58,051 nucleotides of DNA from an uncultured Fibrobacter sp. (GTDB lineage Bacteria; Fibrobacterota; Fibrobacteria; Fibrobacterales; Fibrobacteraceae), in NCBI RefSeq assembly GCF_937877005.1, contig NZ_CALEFV010000190.1, positions 1 through 58,051 of the forward strand, given 5' to 3'. Both the position numbers and the translations under genes were made by a program. This document shows, one piece after another, positions 30,435 to 38,007 of this stretch. Under the pieces are notes generated by a model. It saw only the letters and a list, made by a program, of their open reading frames with translations, did not search any database and was not told where the DNA came from. The first letter of the stretch is position 1. Each line of letters opens with the position of its first letter.

Positions 30435-33400
30435 ATGAAACGAAAACAATGGTCTGTAACGGCTCTTCTTGCTTCGGCCGGATTACTCGCCTCCGTGGGT
30501 GTTGCTCAGGAAGCGAATGCCGATGCGGCTCCGGCCGTTGAAAATAATGCGCCTTCGGTGATGGGAATTCCTGGTGAATCTGTTAATGAAGGTGGCAAGT
30601 TTGCCGATATCAAGCTCGATAAGTATGTTTCCGATGATCTGGATAAGCCCGAACAGCTCAAATGGTCTGTTTCCGGAAACAAGCAGCTGAAAGTTTCTAT
30701 TTCCAATGACCGCATTGCGACGATCACGATTCCTGACCAATATTGGAATGGTTCCGAAGACATTACGTTCATGGCGACGGATACGAAGGGTGCCGCAGGT
30801 TCCGAAACGGTGACCTTTAGCGTCGAGTCCGTGAACAATCCTCCGGAAGTGAGCCAGATTCCGGATCAGACCATCGATGAAGGTAAGACCTTCTCTAAGA
30901 TTAAACTCGATGATTATGTGAAGGATGCGGACCATCCGAAAAATCAGATTCTTTGGGAATTCGACATTCAACCGGTGGGTAAGGACCAGGCTGAAGGCGA
31001 TCTCAATGTTGAAATCGATCCGAATCGCGTGGCGACGGTGATTATTCCAGATGAAAACTGGTATGGTGCCGCGAAGATCAAGTTCACGGCGACTGATGGC
31101 GAATATGCTAGCGACTCCAAGACAGCCAACTTTGTTGTGAAGCCCATCAACGACCCTCCGGTCGTACAGAAGATTCCTGATCAGACCATCGAAGAAAAGA
31201 ATGAATTCGATATGGTCAATCTCTCTGATTATGTGAGCGATGTCGATGATGACGTTTCGAAAATCAAATGGACCATTTCTGGTAACAAGGATCTTAAGTT
31301 CGAAATAGACAAGTATGGCTCTGCAGTCATCAAGATTCCGAACGAATTCTGGAATGGTTCTGAAACGGTGACCTTTACGGCGACCGACCCTGCTGGTGCG
31401 GCTGTAAGCACCAAGGCGACCTTTACGGTGAAGTCCGTTAACGATGCTCCTGAATTTGTTCAGGAAATTTCGGAACAGACGATTGATGAAAAGCAGGAAT
31501 TCAAGCCCATTGAACTGGATAAGCTGGTCAAGGACCCTGACCACAAGTTCGAACAGCTGAAGTGGACCATTTCCGGCAACAAGGACCTCAAGGTCACGGT
31601 ATCCGGCAAGACCGCTACGATCAAGATTCCGAACAAACTCTGGAATGGCAGCGAAACGATTAAGTTCAAGGTCTGTGATCCGGCTAATGCCTGTGCCGAA
31701 TCCGAGAATTCCTTCACTGTGAACTCCGTGAATGACGTGCCGCAGCTTGTGAAGCAGATTCCTAACCAGTCTATCGATGAAAAGAAGACCTTTGCAAAAA
31801 TCAAGCTCGATGATTTTGTCAAGGATGAAGACCACAAGAGTTCTGAACTTTCCTGGGAAGCAGAAGTGAAACATCAGGGCAAGGAACCGGAATCTGGTAC
31901 TTTGTCTGTAAATATTGACGAAAGCCGCATGGCCTCTATCGAAATTCCGGATACCTACTGGAACGGTACTGCCGTGGTGACTTTCACTGTGACGGACCCC
32001 GAAGGCGCTTCTGCGAAGCAGGACGTGACTTTTGCTGTCAAGTCCATCAACGATCTCCCTGTATTCAAGAAGATTCCTGACCAGTCTATTGAAGAAAAGA
32101 GCGAATTCAATTCTGTTGTGCTCGACGAATATCTCTCCGACGCCGACCACGATATTTCCAAGCTGAAGATTGAAATTACCGGAAACAAGGACATCAAGGT
32201 TAACATGAATGCCAAGACTCGCGAAGTGTCGTTCAAGACTCCGAGCGAACTCTGGAATGGTTCTGAAACTCTGACCTTTACCGCTACGGATCCTGAAGGT
32301 GGCAAGGCTTCTACCCAGATGAAGCTTTCCGTGAAGTCGATCAATGACCCTCCGGTCATGAAGGATATCGCTGAACAGACCATTAAGGAAAAGGGCGTAT
32401 TTAAACCGGTGGAACTTGACAAGTTTGTCGAAGATCTCGACCACGAAAAGGGTAAGCTCAAGTGGACAGTGACGGGCAACCGTGAACTTAAGGTAGCCAT
32501 CGATGGTAACCGCGTGATGAAGGTGACTCCGCCGTCTCCGCAGTGGAACGGTTCCGAAACGCTCACCATCAAGGTGACCGACCCGGAAGGCGCTACCGAC
32601 GAACGTTCTGTCGCTTACACGGTGGAATCCGTGAACGACGTTCCTGAATTCGTGAAGCAGGTTGCTCCGCAGACTATCAAGGAAAAAGCTCAGTTCCAGC
32701 AGATCAAGCTCGGCGAAATGGTTCGTGACCTTGACAACAAGCTTTCTGACCTGAATTTCTCTGTTGATGTCAAGTCTACAATCAAGGGCAAGGAAGCTGG
32801 ACTTACGGTTGAAATTGATGCTCAGAAGGTGGCTACCATCAAGATTCCGAACAAGATGTGGAACGGTGCTGACGAAATCACCTTCACGGTTTCTGACCCC
32901 GAAGGTGCGAAGGCGACATCCAAGGCTCTGTTCACCGTTCAGTCTGTGAACGATGTGCCGGTCCTCAAGAAGATTCCGGATCAGATGATTGATGAAAAGA
33001 TGGAATTTGCTTCGGTCAATCTCGCTGAACTTGCTTCTGACCCAGACCATGCCTTCAATCAGCTGAAGTGGACTGTTTCGGGGAACAAGCAGTTGAAGAT
33101 TGACATTTCTAAGGATGGCACGGCTACGATTAAGACTCCGTCCAAGCTTTGGAACGGTTCTGAAAAGGTGACTTTCACGGTAACCGACCCAGAAGGTGCT
33201 ACCGCCAAGTCTGACGCCGTGTTCACGGTGAAGTCTATTAACGATGCTCCGATCATGAAGGACATCGCCAACCAGACCATCAAGGAAAAGGGCGAGTTCA
33301 AGCCGATTGAACTTGACAAGTTCGTGAGCGATGAAGACCATGACCTCAAGAACCTCAAGTGGACTGTTTCTGGCAATAAGGCTCTCAAGGTCGCTATCGA

Positions 33401-36400
33401 TGGAAAGCACGTCGCTACGGTGACTGCTCCGAGCAAGAATTGGAATGGTTCTGAACAGATTACCTTCACGGTGACCGACCCCGAAGGCGCTTCTGATAAG
33501 CGTACCGTGACATTTACGGTGGAATCTGTGAACGACCTGCCTGAATTTGTGAAGCCGATCAAGGATCAGACGATTCAGGAAAAGCGTGAATTTGCGATTA
33601 TCAACCTGAACGATATCGTGAAGGATGCCGACCACAAGCTTGAACAGCTCTCCTGGAGCTTTGATATCAAGCCGGTCAAGGGATCTGCCAAGGGTTATAC
33701 TCCGCAGCTCCAGGTCAGCGTGGATGACCAGCGCATGGCAAAGATCGTGATTCCGGACAAGAACTGGAACGGCGCCGAAGAAATTACGTTCAAGGTGGAA
33801 GATCCGGATGGTGGCAAGGCTTCTTGCACGGCAGTCTTCACGGTTCAGTCCGTGAACGATGCTCCGACCATCGGTAAGATCAATGACCAGTCCATCAAGG
33901 AAAAGGAAGAATTCAAGTCCTTTAACTTGAAGGAACTTGTCAAGGATCCGGATCATCCGTATGAAAAGTTGAAGATTGAAGTGACTGGTCAGAAGGAACT
34001 GAAGGTGAATGTGGGTAAGGACGGCGTAGTTTCCGTCAGGGCTCCGACCCCGTTGTGGAATGGTACCGAAAAGCTCACTGTTACGGTGACGGACCCCGAA
34101 GGAGCTTCTGCCAAGACGATGGCAACCTTTGCTGTGCAGTCTATCAACGATCCTCCGGTCATGAAGGATATTGCAAATCAGACTATCAAGGAAAAGGGTA
34201 GCTTCAAGTCGATCGCTCTCGATAACTTTGTCGAAGATCTCGACCATCCGAAGAGCAAACTCAAGTGGAAGATCGAAGGTGCCAAGGAACTCAAGGTTGC
34301 TATGGATGCAAGCCACAATGTTTCTGTGACGCAGCCGAATCCGAACTGGCATGGTAAGGAAACGATCAAGTTCACGGTGACCGACCCTGAAGGTGCAAGC
34401 GACAGCCGCTCCGTGACCTTCACGGTGGAATCGGTGAACGACGCTCCTCAGTTTGTACGCGAACTCAAGGATCAGTCTATCGACGAAAAGAAGCAGTTCC
34501 AGACAATCAAGCTTGACGACCTGGTGAAGGATCCCGACCACAAGAACGGAGAACTCAAGTGGAGCTTCGATGTGAAGCCTTCCAAAGCTGGTGGTGCAGC
34601 TCCTGCCAAGGGCAAGAAGGGCAAGGGCGCAGTCGAAGAAAAGGCTCCGGCCGGCGAAACGCTCAGCGTGAAGGTCGACAAGAACCGCGTGGCAACCATC
34701 GCCATCCCGAACAAGTATTGGAATGGTGCTGCTGACATTACCTTCACGGTGACTGACCCTGAAGGTGCGAAAGCTTCCAAAACCGCTCATTACGAAGTTC
34801 GCTCGATTAATGATGCTCCGGTGATTTCCGATAAGGCTCCGAAGGGCGAAACGATTCGTGAAAACGGCGTGTTCAGAACGATCGATCTCTCGATGCTTGC
34901 CTCTGACCCGGACCACAAGGCCTCTCAGCTCAAGTGGAGTGTGTCGGGCAACAAGGGTCTCAAGGTGAATATGCGCAAGGACAACACGGTGATCGTGTCT
35001 GTTCCTGATGATCAGTGGAACGGCAAGGAAACCATCACCTTCACGGTGACCGACCCGGAAGGCGCTTCTGACCATCATAAGATGCTCTTTGAAGTGACTC
35101 GCGTGAATGATGCTCCTGTTCTGAAGCAGATTCCTGGTCAGAAGATTAAGGAAAAGGATCACTTCAAGCCTATCAAGCTTGACGAATTCGTGAAGGATCC
35201 GGATAATAAGCCTAATGAACTCAAGTGGAAGGTTTCGGGTAACAAGCAGCTCAAGGCTGACATCTCTCCGAGCCGAATTCTCACGGTTTCTGCTCCGAAT
35301 CCGAACTTCTGGTGCGCTCCGGAAACGATCGTCATTATGGTGACCGACCCGGATGGAGCATCTTCCTCCGTCCTTGCAAACTTCGAAATCACTTCTGTGA
35401 ACGACGCTCCTGTTCTGAAGCAGATTCCTGATCAGAAAATTAAGGAAAAGGGCCAGTTCAAGGAAATTGATCTCAACAAGTTCGTGCACGATCCTGACCA
35501 CAAGCTCTCTGAATTGGTGTGGACGGTGAAGGTTGACAAGGTGAACGCTGCTCCGGCTGCAAAGCCTGCCAAGAAGGCTAAGAAGCCCGCCAAGAAGGGT
35601 AAGGGCAAGAAGGGTAAGGAAGAAAAGGAAGAACCTGAAGAAGCTGCTCCGGCGGCACCTGACGGATTCCAGGTGGAAATTGATAGCAAGAACATTGCTC
35701 GTGTGAAGATTGATGACAAGTATTGGAATGGAGAACGCAATGTGACCTTCACCGTGAAGGATCCGGAAGGCGCTTCTGATTCCAAGACCGTTAACTTCAA
35801 GGTTGAATCGGTAAACGATGCTCCTGTAATCAAGCCTATTCCTATCCACTCTATCCAGGAAAAGGAACACTTCAAGCCGCTTGATCTCGCTCAGTTCGTT
35901 TCCGATCCGGATCATCCGTTTGGTGCTTTGAAGTTGGAAGTTGCTCCGGCTCGTGCACTCAAGGCCTCTATCAACGCCAAGAAACAGCTGGTGGTGTCGA
36001 CTCCGAACAAGTTCTGGAGTGGTTCTGAAAAGATCAAGCTTGACGTGGTTGACCCTGAAGGTGCAAAGGCCACTCAGCAGATTACCTTTGAAGTGACTCC
36101 GGTGAACGATCCTCCGGTCGTGAAGAATATTCCAGGCCAGAAGATCAAGGAAAAGGAAAAGTTCGAAATCGTCGACCTCTCCAAGGTTGCCGAAGACCCG
36201 GATAACAAGCCCAATGAGTTGCATTGGAGTGTTTCCGGCAACAAGGAACTGAAGGTAGATATCAAGGGTACTCGTGCCCAGATTCTGACGCCAAACCCGA
36301 ACTGGTTTGGTAAGGAAACACTGACATTCACGGTCAAGGATATTGCGGGGGCTTCTGCTTCTGCCAAGGCAACCTTCGAGGTGACTCCGGTGAACGATCC

Positions 36401-37757
36401 TCCGACTCTCAAGCCGGTGCAACCGTTTGTCATTGAGGAAAAGAAGGCTTTTGCTCCGTTTGATTTCAGTAAGGTCGTGAGCGATCCGGATAACAAGCTC
36501 GAAGAATTGGTGTGGACTCTCGACAACGATGTTCCGAATGCCCCGAAGGGCAAGAAGGGCAAGAAGGCTGCTGGTGGTCCTGCAGTGAAGCATGAAATCC
36601 ATTTCATGATTAACGAAAAGGGCTTGCTCCAGGCGGAAACTCCGAACCCCTATTGGAATGGTACCGAAACGGTGACGGTGAACGTGTTTGACCCGTCTGG
36701 CGAAAAGGCTTCTGTTCCGGTGAAGTTTACCGTGAAGCCGGTGAACGACTCCCCGGTGGTTAAGGAAATCCCGGCTCAGGAAACTCTGCAGGGTGGTTCC
36801 TTCAAGCCCATTAAGCTCGACCAGTATGTGACTGACCCGGATAACAAGGCCCATGAAATTAGGTGGAAGGTGACGGGTGCTAAGAACCTGAACGTTCAGA
36901 TTACGGGTGGCCGTGAAGCCGTGGTGAAGCCTAAGAAGGCTGACTGGTTCGGTGAAGAGACCTTGATCTTTACAGCAAGTGACCCTGCCGGTGCAATGGA
37001 TAAGTCTGTCGTGAAGTTCACGGTGAAGCATGTGAATGCGGCTCCGATCATGCGCGACATTCCTGACTTTACGATCAAGGAAGATGACAACAATGGTGTT
37101 ATCGCCGTCATCAAGCTTGACCAGTATGCTCGCGATAAGGATCATCGTTTTGATGAACTCAAGTGGGCCTTTACTGGCAACAAGTTCCTTGAAGTAAAGT
37201 ACGACAAGTACAAGAAGACCGCTACGGTGGCTCAGCCGCATCCGCACTGGAATGGTAAGCCGGAACGCATTACCTTCACGGTGACGGACCCCGATGGCGC
37301 TAAGGCCAGCAAGACAGCTCTGTTTACGGTTATTGCAGTGAATAATCCTCCTGTCGCCAAGGCCCAGACCTACATGACCCAGGAAGGTGAAGAACTCAAG
37401 GTTTCCGCTAGCGAAGGCCTTATGTCTGGCGTGATGGATCCGGATGGTGAAAAGCCGGTCGCGGTACAGCTTCTCCAGAAGCCGCGCAACGGTAAGATCA
37501 ACCTGAACGAAAGGGATGGTTCCTTCACCTACATGCCGAACAAGGGCTTTAGCGGTCTCGATGAATTCACCTTCAAGGTGAAGGATCCGGGTGGACTTTC
37601 TTCTCAGGCAACGACTGCCGAAGTTAACGTTTCCTTCAAGATGAAGGATCTCCGTGGCAACGACAAGAAGGCTGAACCCAAGAAGGAAGAACCGAAGGAA
37701 GATGATAAGGCCCCGGCGAAGGGTAAGAAGAAGGGCAAGAAGGGCAAGCGCCGCTAA
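30435..37757 (+). CDS. Giant tandem-repeat exported protein (22 Ig/cadherin-like domains)
   Basis: 2440 residues; GGGAGA before the ATG. Signal peptide RKQWSVTALLASAGLLASVG, cleaved near ANA (28). Then 22 copies of a ~97-residue domain with IPDQTIxEKxxF, LDxFVxDPDH, LKWxVSGNKxLKV, WNGSExxTFTVTDPEGA and closing FTVxSVND, an Ig/cadherin-like all-beta pattern with Asp-rich calcium-type linkers. A different tandem-95-like domain (GKINLNERDGSFTYMPN) follows near residue 2330, then a Lys-rich tail (KKGKKGKRR). Domains 2, 5, 8, 11, 14, 17 and 20 carry an insert; in 14, 17 and 20 it is Lys/Ala/Gly-rich. No TTA, CTA or TCA codon occurs between 30483 and 37247. Likely a long fibrous adhesin; no anchor motif seen. 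Confidence 0.9.
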   Translation: MKRKQWSVTALLASAGLLASVGVAQEANADAAPAVENNAPSVMGIPGESVNEGGKFADIKLDKYVSDDLDKPEQLKWSVSGNKQLKVSISNDRIATITIPDQYWNGSEDITFMATDTKGAAGSETVTFSVESVNNPPEVSQIPDQTIDEGKTFSKIKLDDYVKDADHPKNQILWEFDIQPVGKDQAEGDLNVEIDPNRVATVIIPDENWYGAAKIKFTATDGEYASDSKTANFVVKPINDPPVVQKIPDQTIEEKNEFDMVNLSDYVSDVDDDVSKIKWTISGNKDLKFEIDKYGSAVIKIPNEFWNGSETVTFTATDPAGAAVSTKATFTVKSVNDAPEFVQEISEQTIDEKQEFKPIELDKLVKDPDHKFEQLKWTISGNKDLKVTVSGKTATIKIPNKLWNGSETIKFKVCDPANACAESENSFTVNSVNDVPQLVKQIPNQSIDEKKTFAKIKLDDFVKDEDHKSSELSWEAEVKHQGKEPESGTLSVNIDESRMASIEIPDTYWNGTAVVTFTVTDPEGASAKQDVTFAVKSINDLPVFKKIPDQSIEEKSEFNSVVLDEYLSDADHDISKLKIEITGNKDIKVNMNAKTREVSFKTPSELWNGSETLTFTATDPEGGKASTQMKLSVKSINDPPVMKDIAEQTIKEKGVFKPVELDKFVEDLDHEKGKLKWTVTGNRELKVAIDGNRVMKVTPPSPQWNGSETLTIKVTDPEGATDERSVAYTVESVNDVPEFVKQVAPQTIKEKAQFQQIKLGEMVRDLDNKLSDLNFSVDVKSTIKGKEAGLTVEIDAQKVATIKIPNKMWNGADEITFTVSDPEGAKATSKALFTVQSVNDVPVLKKIPDQMIDEKMEFASVNLAELASDPDHAFNQLKWTVSGNKQLKIDISKDGTATIKTPSKLWNGSEKVTFTVTDPEGATAKSDAVFTVKSINDAPIMKDIANQTIKEKGEFKPIELDKFVSDEDHDLKNLKWTVSGNKALKVAIDGKHVATVTAPSKNWNGSEQITFTVTDPEGASDKRTVTFTVESVNDLPEFVKPIKDQTIQEKREFAIINLNDIVKDADHKLEQLSWSFDIKPVKGSAKGYTPQLQVSVDDQRMAKIVIPDKNWNGAEEITFKVEDPDGGKASCTAVFTVQSVNDAPTIGKINDQSIKEKEEFKSFNLKELVKDPDHPYEKLKIEVTGQKELKVNVGKDGVVSVRAPTPLWNGTEKLTVTVTDPEGASAKTMATFAVQSINDPPVMKDIANQTIKEKGSFKSIALDNFVEDLDHPKSKLKWKIEGAKELKVAMDASHNVSVTQPNPNWHGKETIKFTVTDPEGASDSRSVTFTVESVNDAPQFVRELKDQSIDEKKQFQTIKLDDLVKDPDHKNGELKWSFDVKPSKAGGAAPAKGKKGKGAVEEKAPAGETLSVKVDKNRVATIAIPNKYWNGAADITFTVTDPEGAKASKTAHYEVRSINDAPVISDKAPKGETIRENGVFRTIDLSMLASDPDHKASQLKWSVSGNKGLKVNMRKDNTVIVSVPDDQWNGKETITFTVTDPEGASDHHKMLFEVTRVNDAPVLKQIPGQKIKEKDHFKPIKLDEFVKDPDNKPNELKWKVSGNKQLKADISPSRILTVSAPNPNFWCAPETIVIMVTDPDGASSSVLANFEITSVNDAPVLKQIPDQKIKEKGQFKEIDLNKFVHDPDHKLSELVWTVKVDKVNAAPAAKPAKKAKKPAKKGKGKKGKEEKEEPEEAAPAAPDGFQVEIDSKNIARVKIDDKYWNGERNVTFTVKDPEGASDSKTVNFKVESVNDAPVIKPIPIHSIQEKEHFKPLDLAQFVSDPDHPFGALKLEVAPARALKASINAKKQLVVSTPNKFWSGSEKIKLDVVDPEGAKATQQITFEVTPVNDPPVVKNIPGQKIKEKEKFEIVDLSKVAEDPDNKPNELHWSVSGNKELKVDIKGTRAQILTPNPNWFGKETLTFTVKDIAGASASAKATFEVTPVNDPPTLKPVQPFVIEEKKAFAPFDFSKVVSDPDNKLEELVWTLDNDVPNAPKGKKGKKAAGGPAVKHEIHFMINEKGLLQAETPNPYWNGTETVTVNVFDPSGEKASVPVKFTVKPVNDSPVVKEIPAQETLQGGSFKPIKLDQYVTDPDNKAHEIRWKVTGAKNLNVQITGGREAVVKPKKADWFGEETLIFTASDPAGAMDKSVVKFTVKHVNAAPIMRDIPDFTIKEDDNNGVIAVIKLDQYARDKDHRFDELKWAFTGNKFLEVKYDKYKKTATVAQPHPHWNGKPERITFTVTDPDGAKASKTALFTVIAVNNPPVAKAQTYMTQEGEELKVSASEGLMSGVMDPDGEKPVAVQLLQKPRNGKINLNERDGSFTYMPNKGFSGLDEFTFKVKDPGGLSSQATTAEVNVSFKMKDLRGNDKKAEPKKEEPKEDDKAPAKGKKKGKKGKRR

Positions 37758-37818
37758 TCAATAAGTGGCAGAGCTCTTGCTTGCTTCTTCCAAGAATTTG
37801 ATTAAAGCTTAATAACAG

Positions 37819-37846
37819 AAAATCCCGCTCCCAGAGCGGGATTTTT
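37819..37846 (+). terminator. Intrinsic terminator after the giant repeat protein
   Basis: AAATCCCGCTC, loop CCA, GAGCGGGATTTTT. The stem core is the same as in the terminator at 40904-40936. Confidence 0.88.
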
Positions 37847-37928
37847 GCGTTTTTGGGAATTATGGTCCCGAAATGACTATCTGGTGTTGAAATGTTCAAA
37901 ACGGAAAAATTCCGCAATTGACGCTTTT

Positions 37929-37956
37929 TTGCCTTTTTTTATGGCTGAATTATATT
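37929..37956 (+). promoter_or_regulatory. Promoter of the GH74 gene
   Basis: TTGCCT at 37929-37934, 16-base spacer, TATATT at 37951-37956; start near 37963, leader of about 45 bases with AGGGA before the ATG. Confidence 0.5.
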
Positions 37957-38007
37957 TTTGAATTGGATGCAAGGGCCTGTTGCCCATTGTGGTTTAGGGA
38001 TAAATTT

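Noticed and set aside
30483..37247. 2254-codon minus-strand ORF opposite the giant repeat protein
   Set aside because: It is in exact codon register with the real gene, has no ribosome binding site or signal sequence, and its translation is a compositional mirror; the sense strand has clear repeats and a signal peptide.
30435..37757. CRISPR or tandem DNA repeat interpretation of the repeated region
   Set aside because: Units are about 290 bp, all in one reading frame, with synonymous variation and protein-level conservation: coding repeats.
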